This document shows, piece by piece, positions 51,417 to 59,639 of a stretch of DNA of 64,000 bases. The first letter of the stretch is position 1. Each line of letters starts with the position of its first letter. Source of the stretch: Phycisphaerales bacterium. Lineage in GTDB: Bacteria; Planctomycetota; Phycisphaerae; Phycisphaerales; SM1A02. The position numbers were made by a program, and so were the translations under genes. The stretch lies in the NCBI GenBank assembly GCA_030748575.1, contig JASMLR010000010.1, positions 1 to 64,000 on the forward strand, given 5' to 3'. The notes beneath the pieces are model-generated. The model ran no database searches, had not been told where the DNA came from, and was given only the letters and a program-made list of their open reading frames with translations.

Positions 51417-51424
51417 AGTATACT
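51417..51424. promoter_or_regulatory. Palindromic divergent -10 (AGTATACT)
   Basis: AGTATACT is self-complementary and offers the -10 TATACT on both strands: one for cdaA to the left (about 41-nt leader) and one for the 171-residue hypothetical gene to the right (about 32-nt leader). Confidence 0.55.
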
Positions 51425-51456
51425 TGCCCACTCAGTCCCGATCAGCGAGTTCAGGT

Positions 51457-51972
51457 ATGGCAGGCGTAGACGGCAGATATCAGGTAGCACGGTCCACGGG
51501 GCGGTGCGCGTCGAGCGGCGAGGCGTTGCAGCCCGGGGATGCCTGCATTGCAGCGTTGTGCGAAGATCCGGAGAGCGACGGATTCGCCCGTCTGGACTAC
51601 TCGGTCGCCGCCTGGGATGCGGGCGCTCGTCCCGAGGGCCTGTTCAGCTTCTGGCGCACCACCATCCCGGAACCAAAGGCCCAGACCCGCGTTCTGGTTG
51701 AAGACGATGTGCTGCTGGATCTTCTGGACCGGCTTGACGGGGAGGCGCAACCTCGCCGAAGAGCCTTTCGATTCGTCATTGCATTGGTGCTGCTTCGCAA
51801 GCGGCTGGTCAAGTTCGATCGCCGTGAAGAGGCGCAGGAAGGCGTGATCTGGCATCTGAGCGGTCGTGGCGATTCGTCGGCGACCTGGACTGTGCTGGAC
51901 CCGGCACTCGACGACGACGACATCGTCGATCTGCACGAGCAACTCGGTGAAGTGCTTCAAGGCGAGTTGTAG
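51457..51972 (+). CDS. Hypothetical acidic protein, 171 residues
   Basis: I do not recognise it. The protein is soluble, starts MAGVDGRYQVARSTGRCAS, is rich in Asp/Glu/Arg, and contains WRTTIPEPKAQTRVLVEDDVLLDLLDRL and RFVIALVLLRKRLVKFDRR. The track ORF is 80 codons longer and would overlap cdaA; the ATG at 51457 follows the TATACT promoter. The next gene overlaps its end by 26 bp, suggesting an operon with the lipoprotein. Confidence 0.7.
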   Translation: MAGVDGRYQVARSTGRCASSGEALQPGDACIAALCEDPESDGFARLDYSVAAWDAGARPEGLFSFWRTTIPEPKAQTRVLVEDDVLLDLLDRLDGEAQPRRRAFRFVIALVLLRKRLVKFDRREEAQEGVIWHLSGRGDSSATWTVLDPALDDDDIVDLHEQLGEVLQGEL

Positions 51973-52741
51973 ACGATGGCTGGCCCTCGGCGCGTCCCTG
52001 CTGGTGGCGGCCTGCGCCGCGCCGGCCCCGAGAGGCGACGCTGCGGCAGACTGGCGGGCCACCTGGGATGCTTCCGTGGCAGGCCTGGAGCGGCTGCGGC
52101 TGCAGGGCCAGATACAGGTCCAGTGGAAGGACGCCGACGGATCGCATCGTGAGCAGGGCGATCTGGACGCCATCCTGGATGGGGACGCGCGATCGTCACT
52201 CCGCGTGACCAAGTTCGGGGACGTCATGATGTGGATTGGAGTGACGCCGGATCAGGCGTGGGTCTTTGACATGACGTCCGATCCAACCACGCTGACCGTT
52301 GGTGTGCCGGGGGCTGCGGAAGGTCAGCCAATGCTGCCCCCATCGGTGTTGCGTCTGGTGTTGGCACTCGACCCATGGCCCTCCGGCACGATCCGGACCG
52401 TCGATGACTCCGGCAATGTCGTCCTGGAAGGACAGGTTTCCGGCGGTTCGTTTCGGGCGAGGTTGGACGCGGGCACCTTGCGGCCGATCGACGTGCGGTT
52501 TCACAGGGACGACGTCGGGACCGTGACAGGCACGCATCGATGGACGACCGGTGAGGTTCGCATCGCGCCACGTGTCCGGGTGCTGGCCCGGGTGGTCGAC
52601 GTGTCGGCGGGTGACACCCTCCTCAAGTTTCGGACCTCCCGTGGGCAGGTGCTCTCCGCCGACGACATAGCTCGCCTCGCAGGCGTGTGGTTCGACGTCG
52701 ATCGCATTGCGGCGCATCTGAAGCCGGAACTGATCCAGTGA
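51947..52741 (+). CDS. Lipoprotein of unknown function
   Basis: The 264-residue product has an N-terminal basic region, a hydrophobic stretch and a lipobox (LALGASLLVAACAAP), so it should be lipid-anchored. The rest is beta-rich, with no known motif (FGDVMMWIGVTPDQAWVFDM; TLLKFRTSRGQVLSADDIARL). The start is uncertain; the GTG at 51947 gives the shortest signal sequence without removing the lipobox. It overlaps the 171-residue gene by 26 bp and is followed by the RDD protein gene at TGATG. Confidence 0.7.
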   Translation: MKCFKASCRRWLALGASLLVAACAAPAPRGDAAADWRATWDASVAGLERLRLQGQIQVQWKDADGSHREQGDLDAILDGDARSSLRVTKFGDVMMWIGVTPDQAWVFDMTSDPTTLTVGVPGAAEGQPMLPPSVLRLVLALDPWPSGTIRTVDDSGNVVLEGQVSGGSFRARLDAGTLRPIDVRFHRDDVGTVTGTHRWTTGEVRIAPRVRVLARVVDVSAGDTLLKFRTSRGQVLSADDIARLAGVWFDVDRIAAHLKPELIQ

Positions 52742-54147
52742 TGGAGACCCTGATCGCGGTGACCATGGCGGCTTCGCCCGCGTTCTGGTTCGTCTCGCCG
52801 CCCGACGCATCCACGCCCGTGGACGACTTGTGCCTGGTCGGCTCGCCGGCCGACGAGGACGCCTACACGGTGCTGCGTGGGCTGAGCCGTGCGCCGCAGG
52901 CCATGGCGTGGTCGGGAACCTCGGTCTGGATCGTGTCGGGATCGGGTGGAGATCGGCCGTCCCTGCTCGCGCTTCGCGCGGATTGGGACGCGGGCCTTGA
53001 CACCTGGGCCACGCGGCCGCTCGAAGGTTTCAGCCGCGTCCCCCCGGTTCCGGGGCCGGCGCCGATTGCAGCGTTGGTGGCAGGGAGTTTCGGGCCCACC
53101 CTCGCGCTGGAAGCCGGGGGGGAACGTGGGGGGGAAGCTGGAGGGGAAGGCGGAGGTGGGGTGTACTCGCTGCGGGGCGGGCAGTGGAGGGCTCGGCCCC
53201 GGCCGCCGCTGGAGCCCGCGGAGCGGATCATCCTGGCTGCTGCGCAGGAGGATGCAGTCGTGCTGTGCGTTGGGGGGCAGCGGCCTGCGGCGGTGCTTCG
53301 GAGCGAACACGAGACCGCCGCCTGGACCCGCACCGCACTTGAACTCCCGGATGGCGAGGCCACGGACCTCGCGTTTCACAACGGGACCCCCGTGCTTGGC
53401 ATTCAAACGGGTCCCGACGAGCGGACCTTCGGGTACGTGCAGGGCGGCGCGTTTGCGCCCTGGGCCGTTGTGGCGGATGTGCCGCCGGCCGCCTCGGTCG
53501 TGGCAACGAGCGGTGGCCTGGGGGTGCTGGACGTCTCCGCCGAACTCGTGCGGCTCAAGGCTGTGGACGCCCACGCATCGGCGGCGTGGGTGCCTCTGAG
53601 ACGCGCGTCCCGAGTGAGCGCCGAACTCTGGTCCCTCCTTGTGATTGGGGCCATTGGCATCGTGGTGGTGCTGGTCATCGTGATGGGACGCAGGGCGAAC
53701 GCCGTTCCTGAGGGGACGCGTCCGGCACCCCTCGCCCGCCGCATGATTGCGGTTGGGCTGGACCTGGTGCCGGGATTGCTGGCGTGCGTGGTGGTGTTTG
53801 GCGCGGGATCGGTGGAAGTCATGGCGGCGCTGGTTTCGGGCCCGCTCCCGGCGACCATTCCACTGCTGCTGCTTCTGGCCGGCGTGACCGTTGTCTGGGG
53901 GACCGTCTGGGAGTGGTGCGCCGGGCAGACGCCAGGCAAGCGGTTGACCCGTTTGCGTGTTCTCACTGCAGGCGAGGGCGGCTTGCGAGGGTGGCAGGTG
54001 GTGCTGCGAAATGTGCTGAAGGGCATCGTGGTGTTGGCCCCTCCGCTGGCCGTGCTGGTGCTGTTGACGCCGCTGAACCAGTCGCCGGGAGACATTCTGG
54101 CGAGGACCATCGTGGTGGATGACCGCGGGGGCCCGCCTGCAGGCTGA
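52741..54147 (+). CDS. Membrane protein with C-terminal RDD domain
   Basis: This 468-residue protein has a long N-terminal extracytoplasmic or cytosolic region with a Gly/Glu-rich low-complexity segment (GGERGGEAGGEGGGG), a hydrophobic helix (LLVIGAIGIVVVLVIV), and a C-terminal RDD domain (LARRMIAVGLDLVPGLLACVVV ... GQTPGKRLTRLRVL) with further helices. RDD proteins are often membrane transporters or anchors of unknown function. The ATG at 52741 shares its A with the lipoprotein stop. Confidence 0.78.
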   Translation: METLIAVTMAASPAFWFVSPPDASTPVDDLCLVGSPADEDAYTVLRGLSRAPQAMAWSGTSVWIVSGSGGDRPSLLALRADWDAGLDTWATRPLEGFSRVPPVPGPAPIAALVAGSFGPTLALEAGGERGGEAGGEGGGGVYSLRGGQWRARPRPPLEPAERIILAAAQEDAVVLCVGGQRPAAVLRSEHETAAWTRTALELPDGEATDLAFHNGTPVLGIQTGPDERTFGYVQGGAFAPWAVVADVPPAASVVATSGGLGVLDVSAELVRLKAVDAHASAAWVPLRRASRVSAELWSLLVIGAIGIVVVLVIVMGRRANAVPEGTRPAPLARRMIAVGLDLVPGLLACVVVFGAGSVEVMAALVSGPLPATIPLLLLLAGVTVVWGTVWEWCAGQTPGKRLTRLRVLTAGEGGLRGWQVVLRNVLKGIVVLAPPLAVLVLLTPLNQSPGDILARTIVVDDRGGPPAG

Positions 54148-54187
54148 GCCGCTGGGCCTTCGCCGCATTCCTCAATGGGAACCCGCC

Positions 54188-54230
54188 GGACGTCCGATAT
54201 GACCGTTGAGCGGACGAATGGAATCGTCCG
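54188..54230. promoter_or_regulatory. Two CGGAC/GTCCG palindromes before the NtrC-like gene
   Basis: CGGACGTCCG (54188-54197) is a 10-bp palindrome; CGGACGA-N6-TCGTCCG (54211-54230) is a 7-bp-arm hairpin with the same half-site. Both lie in the 96-nt gap upstream of the degenerate regulator and could be operator or autoregulation sites. Confidence 0.4.
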
Positions 54231-54243
54231 TCAGGAGTGATGG

Positions 54244-55623
54244 ATGGTCGATGGATTGATTCGCCGCGGCGCGGCCGCGGCGATACCTCAAGACGCTGGT
54301 GGACAGACGCTCGGCGAAGAAGCAGAAGTGCTTCACGTCGCCGCGGGGGCATCGAACGGCGGATGGTGTCTGGATGCGGATGCTGCGGCCGAGCGGCTGC
54401 GGCAGGGCGGCATTGCCGTCGTGGTCCTGCACGCCGGGCCCTCGGAAGAGACGGCCACGCTTCGCCGCGCGGTACACGATGGGGATCCGCTCGCGGTCAT
54501 CGTTTCCACGAGGGCATTCGGGGCGGCTTCCGGGCCCCCTCGACGCGATGACCCGGCGGTGGAGCGGGCGGTTGCATGGGGCCGATCCAGGCATGCTGCC
54601 CGGCTGGACATGTTGATCCGACGGCAGGGCGGCGCGCCGGCGGGCGAGTTTGCGTGCCGAAGCCATGATGAGTTGGTGGGTGGAGGTGAGGCCATGTCTG
54701 GCTTCCGCAGCCGCCTTCGCCAGGTGGCAGAGCACGATGTGCCGACCCTGATACACGGCGCCTGCGGCACCCCGCTGGAACCCGCTGCGCGATGGCTGCA
54801 CGTCTCAAGCCAGCGAGGCGACGGCCCGTTTGTGCCTGTGGACTGCCGCGCAGATCCCGAGCCCCAACTTCTGGTTCGCATTTTCGGGCACGTCGCCAAC
54901 GCCTTCCCGGGGGCCGATGCCGCCGGACCTTCTGCCGTGGCACTGGCAAGCGGTGGCACGCTGGTGCTCGACGGCGTGGAGCACGCGAGCAGTCGGGTTC
55001 AGCTTCGTATTGTCGAGTTGATTCGGGACCGTTCCTGGCGGCCGATCGGGGCCAAGGCTGCCAACGCTTCGAACGTCCGCGTGGTGGTCGTGCTGAGGCA
55101 GCCTCCGCTTCAGGCATTGGTCGGCGGGGATCTTCAGCGAGATCTGATGGAACTGGTTTCCGGTCATGTCGTTCGGATGCCGACTCTGGCAGACCGCGCC
55201 GAAGACGTGCCGGATCTGGTCCGCCACCACGTGACCCAGGCGTCCCTTCGGCTCGGCCGGCCCAAACCGCACATGGATGATGACACCCTGGCGCTGCTGA
55301 GCCGCGGACGGTGGGTGGGCCACGATCGAGAACTGGAACTTCTCTGTGAGCGAATCGTTCTTCACGGCGCTGCTGGCCGCGTGGAGGCAGAGGCGATTGC
55401 GGGGTGGGTGCTGACGGGTGGTCAGGCGGCCGATGGGAGCCAACTTGTCTGCGATGGCGGGCACACGTTGGAGGACCTTGAACGGACGGCGATTCTCGCC
55501 ACGCTTCGTCACTTCAAGGGGCATCGGCGGCGGAGCGCTGCGGCCCTGGGCATCGGTGTTCGGACGCTGGGGTTGAAGCTTCGCCGGTGGAAGGACGCAG
55601 CGATCGTGCCGGAGACCATCTGA
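54244..55623 (+). CDS. Degenerate sigma54-activator-like (NtrC-family) protein
   Basis: The 459-residue protein has an N-terminal region without a recognisable receiver Asp, a central domain that follows the NtrC AAA+ layout, and a C-terminal Fis-type HTH (LEDLERTAILATLRHFKGHRRRSAAALGIGVRTLGLKLRRWK). The key AAA+ features are damaged: Walker A is HGACGTPLEPA without Lys, GAFTGA is NAFPGA, and Walker B ends VLDGVEH. It probably binds DNA but does not hydrolyse ATP or remodel sigma54 polymerase. AGGAG lies 8 nt before the start. Confidence 0.8.
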   Translation: MVDGLIRRGAAAAIPQDAGGQTLGEEAEVLHVAAGASNGGWCLDADAAAERLRQGGIAVVVLHAGPSEETATLRRAVHDGDPLAVIVSTRAFGAASGPPRRDDPAVERAVAWGRSRHAARLDMLIRRQGGAPAGEFACRSHDELVGGGEAMSGFRSRLRQVAEHDVPTLIHGACGTPLEPAARWLHVSSQRGDGPFVPVDCRADPEPQLLVRIFGHVANAFPGADAAGPSAVALASGGTLVLDGVEHASSRVQLRIVELIRDRSWRPIGAKAANASNVRVVVVLRQPPLQALVGGDLQRDLMELVSGHVVRMPTLADRAEDVPDLVRHHVTQASLRLGRPKPHMDDDTLALLSRGRWVGHDRELELLCERIVLHGAAGRVEAEAIAGWVLTGGQAADGSQLVCDGGHTLEDLERTAILATLRHFKGHRRRSAAALGIGVRTLGLKLRRWKDAAIVPETI

Positions 55624-55631
55624 CGGCGTCG

Positions 55632-56732
55632 TCAGGATGCGCGTCGGAAGGTGGCTCGTTGCACCATCAGTTGCAGCGTCTGGCAGATGAGGTCGACGTC
55701 TCTTCGGGTCAGGTCCGGGTGCATGGGCAGGGCGATGGCGCGGCCTGCCACGGAGGCGGCAACCGGGCAGCTCTCGCTGCAGGCCGGATCCCAGGCTGTT
55801 GGGAGATGGTGCAGGCCGGCGGCCGCGTGAATGTCGTGCCGCTGCATGCCGCGAATGATCTCGTCCCGATCAGACGAGGCAAAGGTCTCATCGAGGCGAA
55901 CGATGTATCTCGACCAGGATGAAGATGTGTCGGTTGTGATGGCCGGCAGCAGGAGTTCCGGCATGGCTGCCAGGCCGATCGTGTACTGCTCGGCGGCGGC
56001 GGCGCAGGCCTGCGCAATCGTCGGGAGCCGCTTCATCTGGGCAAGGGCAAGCGCTGCGGCCAACGGGGGCATGGCGTCCGCTCGCTGCGGACTTCGGCAC
56101 TGAGCATACGTGGCCGGGCGGCACCGATCTGCGAGACTCCGGTCATCGGTGACGATGACCGCGCCCTCGCCGCCGGACACGACGCTCCGCCGCGAGAAGT
56201 CGAGCACCGCAGCGCGGCCGAGGGATCCGGCGGGACCGCCGCCGCACCGGCTGCCGATGCGGGTCCCGACATACTCAATGAGCGGCACTTCCTTCTGGGC
56301 GCAGGCTGTGGCGATGTCGGGAAGCGTCGATCCCCAGCCATCGCCGTGAGGCATGATGACGGCGGCGGTATCCGACGTGAGCGCATCGGCCAACGCTTCC
56401 GTTGTGGGAAGCAGGGTTCCCGGATCGCACTCGGCGAACCGGGGTGTGAGACCAAGCCGAGCCAGCGCACGAAGGCAGGCCGGCTCGCCGAGGGCTGGCA
56501 GGATGACCTCGCGTCCGGGCGACACGCCGGCAGCATGCAGGAGCGTGGGCAAGGCCTGCTCAGAGGATGCCAGCGCGATGCCATACGTGCGGCCCGCGGC
56601 CTCCGCGACCAGCGACTCAAGTGAGGACGGAAACACCGCGTCCCCCGAGCCGGCGACCCGCATGGCCTGCATGACCGCTTGCGCATCGCCTCTGGTGATG
56701 ACCGGATTGCTCAAAGGGATGTCGGATGGCAC
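55632..56732 (-). CDS. DegT/DnrJ/EryC1-family protein without PLP lysine
   Basis: This 366-residue protein shows the DegT aminotransferase fold (IPLSNPVITRGDAQAVMQAM at the start; YGIALASSEQALPTLLHAAGV; EVILPALGEPACL). Members normally form a Schiff base with PLP through Lys in a S-F-x-x-x-K region before GEGG. Here this segment reads LDFSRRSVVSGGEGAV with Arg in place of Lys, and no other Lys fits. It may be a pseudo-aminotransferase or a lyase-type variant. It ends a minus-strand run after the HEAT-like gene. Confidence 0.75.
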   Translation of the reverse strand: MPSDIPLSNPVITRGDAQAVMQAMRVAGSGDAVFPSSLESLVAEAAGRTYGIALASSEQALPTLLHAAGVSPGREVILPALGEPACLRALARLGLTPRFAECDPGTLLPTTEALADALTSDTAAVIMPHGDGWGSTLPDIATACAQKEVPLIEYVGTRIGSRCGGGPAGSLGRAAVLDFSRRSVVSGGEGAVIVTDDRSLADRCRPATYAQCRSPQRADAMPPLAAALALAQMKRLPTIAQACAAAAEQYTIGLAAMPELLLPAITTDTSSSWSRYIVRLDETFASSDRDEIIRGMQRHDIHAAAGLHHLPTAWDPACSESCPVAASVAGRAIALPMHPDLTRRDVDLICQTLQLMVQRATFRRAS

Positions 56733-56759
56733 GGGATCTCTCCAGGGCCCGGCGGGGCG

Positions 56760-58235
56760 TCAGTGGGCTGGTCGCAACAGCGAGGCGACGACGTCGTCCA
56801 CCACACCTGAGTGTCGAACGGCGAGCCATGCGGCCTGGGTTCGCACCGCTTCCGACGCCTGGCTTCCGGTTGCGATCAGTTGCAGATTGGAAACGTCTGA
56901 CGGGTCAAGCGTGGCTCCATCACGCGCCAGCACGAGCAGCGCGAGGGTGTCGGGGGCGGCTATACCGATTCGGTGAATGGCTGCCACGGTGCCGGCGAGT
57001 TCCGGAGCGGGCGCCTGAAGCAGGGCCAGCAGCAGCAACTGCTGCTCGGTGCCATCATCCTCCGCAGTTGCAAGTCGCTCGCGGAACCGATCGGGGGCCC
57101 GCTCAAGAAGTGCCTGTGCGGCAGCGACACCGCTGGCGGACATCGGGCTCTGAAGCCCGGCTTCCACAGCCTGGTCAATTACGCGGTCGAGCAGTCGGGG
57201 CGCGAGCTCCTCCGGCCAATCCTCCGAGGCGTCGACCGCCCAGGTGATCGTCCGGCGGTGTCCGGCATCGATCAGTCGCTCCAGCGCCGGCCCGGCCGTT
57301 CCGGGGCCGGCCGCCAGGGCCGACGCGGCATCGGCCATGGGCGCGAGCAGGTCGTCCTGATCCATCAGCGGGCGAATGGCATCCGGTGGATCCGTCTCCG
57401 TCATGAGCAGCAGCAGCGCGAGATCGACCTGGTGGCGTCGTCGGGTGGCCGCCCGATACTCGGTGGCGAACGCGTCACCGGCGCCAGGGGCGTTCGCTTC
57501 GAGCAGCGTCAGCAGCGCAAACCGTCGGAGCCCCGGTGAGGTTTCAGTCTTGAGGCACGCCCAGGCAAGTCGTGTGGCGGCCTCACTGGGAAACCGGCGG
57601 GCCTGCTCCAGCGCGGCGAAGACGGTCGCCTGCGTCAATTCGGCGTCCGGTGTGGCGCGGAGGCGGACCGCCAACGCCTCCATGGACGCGGGACGGCCGA
57701 GGTGCGCCTGAAGCGCGGCGAGGGTTGCTTCGGCAGGCGTCTCCGGCTCCACGTCGACGGCGGCCAGTTCGGCTGGCGCAACGGGCTCGCTGGCCCGCAG
57801 GAGTCCTGCGAAAATGGCAAGCCGAGCCTCCGGCGTGTGCGCGCGTTCGAGCAGCGCTCGCAAGTCGCTCGCGCGGACGCGATCGTCTGCAATCGCCAGT
57901 TGGATGGCAATCTCTGCAGCCTCCGGCTCTGCCGCCTTGAGCCGATCCGGCGTCAGTACGCCGTCGGGGTCGAGTTCCGCCAGACCCAGCAATGCATGGA
58001 TCTGTGTGGCCGAATCATCGACCCCCAGGAGCGACACCAGCAGCGGTTCAAGCCGTGGGTCTCGAAGCGCTCGCAGCGCCGAGAGCCGCATGAGGTGCCC
58101 GTTCCCCGGCTGGGGCGAGATGGCCAGATCCAGTTCGTGGTGGACGGCCGCATCACGCGGGCTGCCCCATGAGGCGACAGCCCAGGAGCCCCATGCGAGG
58201 ATCGACAACGACACAAAGACTACCCAGCGCGGCAT
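56760..58235 (-). CDS. Exported helical (HEAT-like) repeat protein
   Basis: This 491-residue protein has an N-terminal hydrophobic helix (PRWVVFVSLSILAWGSWAVA) that may be a signal or anchor, followed by many short helical pairs rich in Ala, Leu and Glu (LRALRDPRLEPLLVSLLGVDD; ALLGLAELDPDGVL; RFALLTLLEANAPGAGD). The pattern resembles HEAT or similar solenoid repeats, which bind other proteins. No enzyme motif is seen. A TAGACT hexamer 7 nt before the ATG predicts a leaderless mRNA. It may form an operon with the DegT-like gene. Confidence 0.7.
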   Translation of the reverse strand: MPRWVVFVSLSILAWGSWAVASWGSPRDAAVHHELDLAISPQPGNGHLMRLSALRALRDPRLEPLLVSLLGVDDSATQIHALLGLAELDPDGVLTPDRLKAAEPEAAEIAIQLAIADDRVRASDLRALLERAHTPEARLAIFAGLLRASEPVAPAELAAVDVEPETPAEATLAALQAHLGRPASMEALAVRLRATPDAELTQATVFAALEQARRFPSEAATRLAWACLKTETSPGLRRFALLTLLEANAPGAGDAFATEYRAATRRRHQVDLALLLLMTETDPPDAIRPLMDQDDLLAPMADAASALAAGPGTAGPALERLIDAGHRRTITWAVDASEDWPEELAPRLLDRVIDQAVEAGLQSPMSASGVAAAQALLERAPDRFRERLATAEDDGTEQQLLLLALLQAPAPELAGTVAAIHRIGIAAPDTLALLVLARDGATLDPSDVSNLQLIATGSQASEAVRTQAAWLAVRHSGVVDDVVASLLRPAH

Positions 58236-58242
58236 GGGCCTC

Positions 58243-58248
58243 AGTCTA
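58243..58248 (-). promoter_or_regulatory. Leaderless-type -10 of the HEAT-like gene
   Basis: TAGACT on the minus strand lies 7 nt before the ATG at 58235. Confidence 0.5.
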
Positions 58249-58298
58249 CCACGCCATGGTCCAACCGCCGAGGGGAGTCTCTGGCACCCAGAGGTGTT

Positions 58299-59639
58299 TC
58301 AGCCGGCCGTGGCGGCTCTTCGGCGGATGCGGTCACTCACGTGCGTCAGCGGAATGCTGCACCCATCGAGGTCGATGGTCGTGCCGCTGGCCAGGGCGGT
58401 GTGGGTCCGTTTGACCGCCGCATGGACGGAGGAGTGCGTACTTCTCCCAAGCGCCCGGGCGATGTCGGGGTAGCTCGCGGGCGTGCACTCACGCGCGAGC
58501 ACGGCCATCAGCCCTCGGGCGGTCGCCAGTCTGGCGGTGCGGCTGCGACCGGTGAGGTCGCCGCGTGCGATGCCCATCGTGGTGCATGTCGCTTCGAGCA
58601 ATGATGCCAGCGTGATGGGACGCCCGTCGGTCGAGGCCGTGTGCCCCATGGCTCTGCGGACGTCGGCGTCGTCAATCGCGACCTCGCCACCTCGGATCGT
58701 TCGCACGGCGCCGACGCGGGCGAGGAGCCCCTGGATTTCCCGAACGCCGGAGCACTGCCCGACGATCACGTCCATCGCCCGCGCTGTGATCGTCAGCCCT
58801 CGCTGCATCGCCAGCCGGTGGGTGATGTTGCGTCGCGTGTCCGGGCCGGGAGGATCCACGCCAGCGAGCATGCCGCTGGTGCAACGGCTCGCCAGCGCTT
58901 TGTTGAACCGCTTGATGACGTCAGGAGGTGCGTCGGATGCGAGCACCATGCGAGCACCGGTCAAACGCATGGCATCGAGCGTGTGCAGGATCTCGTCCTG
59001 CGTGCGGGTCTTCCCGGCCACGAAGTGCACGTCATCGATCGCGAGCAGTTGCAGCTTGCGCATCGTGTTCCGAAACCGCTCCAACTGATTGTGTCGCACG
59101 GCCTGAATGTACTGATTCGTGAAGTCCTCACCGGTCATGTACCGCATGGGCTCGCCGGGATGTTTCGCCTTGAATCGTCGGCACAGGCCCTGAAGAAGGT
59201 GCGTCTTGCCCACGCCGCACTCGCCATGAATGAAGAGTGGCGACATGTGGGCTGCCTCTGCGCCATCCACCATCGCCATGGTCGCCGTCCATGCAAGCTG
59301 GTTGCACGGGCCCACCACCATGTCATCCAGGGCCAGCAGCCGGCGTCCCGGGCGTGGGGCGACCTTGGCTGAGGCCTGCGCAGGCTCGCCGGCCGCGGCC
59401 GACTCGGTTGGCTCGGCCGGCTCAAGGACGTAGATGTCCGTCGACCGACCTCCACTGGACGCCGCGACGTCCTGCAGGTCGCTGCCGTATCGACGTTCGA
59501 TCCAGTCGGCCTGAAATCGGGACGCAGCACCAACCCGAAGCACGCCTTCTTCGACGGTGATTGAGGCGTCGGCAAACCACATGCGGTACGGCGTCGGGCC
59601 GATCTGGGATTGGAGTCGGGCAGTGAGCGTGTCGGTCAC
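58299..59639 (-). CDS. dnaA: DnaA-like replication initiator, altered DNA-binding motif
   Basis: DnaA opens the chromosomal origin and also regulates transcription. The 446 residues hold domain I (TPYRMWFADASITVEEGVLRVGAASRFQADWIERRYGSDL), an intact AAA+ (LFIHGECGVGKTHLLQGLC; LLAIDDVHFV; SGVREIQGLLARVGAV) and a domain IV at the C-terminus. The DNA signature usually FGGRDHTTV is LGRSTHSSV here: the Arg and Asp that contact the DnaA box are Ser and Thr. The GTG at 59639 is a best guess; a longer form from 59756 is possible. It lies away from dnaN and gyrB, so it may be a second initiator. Confidence 0.82.
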   Translation of the reverse strand: MTDTLTARLQSQIGPTPYRMWFADASITVEEGVLRVGAASRFQADWIERRYGSDLQDVAASSGGRSTDIYVLEPAEPTESAAAGEPAQASAKVAPRPGRRLLALDDMVVGPCNQLAWTATMAMVDGAEAAHMSPLFIHGECGVGKTHLLQGLCRRFKAKHPGEPMRYMTGEDFTNQYIQAVRHNQLERFRNTMRKLQLLAIDDVHFVAGKTRTQDEILHTLDAMRLTGARMVLASDAPPDVIKRFNKALASRCTSGMLAGVDPPGPDTRRNITHRLAMQRGLTITARAMDVIVGQCSGVREIQGLLARVGAVRTIRGGEVAIDDADVRRAMGHTASTDGRPITLASLLEATCTTMGIARGDLTGRSRTARLATARGLMAVLARECTPASYPDIARALGRSTHSSVHAAVKRTHTALASGTTIDLDGCSIPLTHVSDRIRRRAATAG

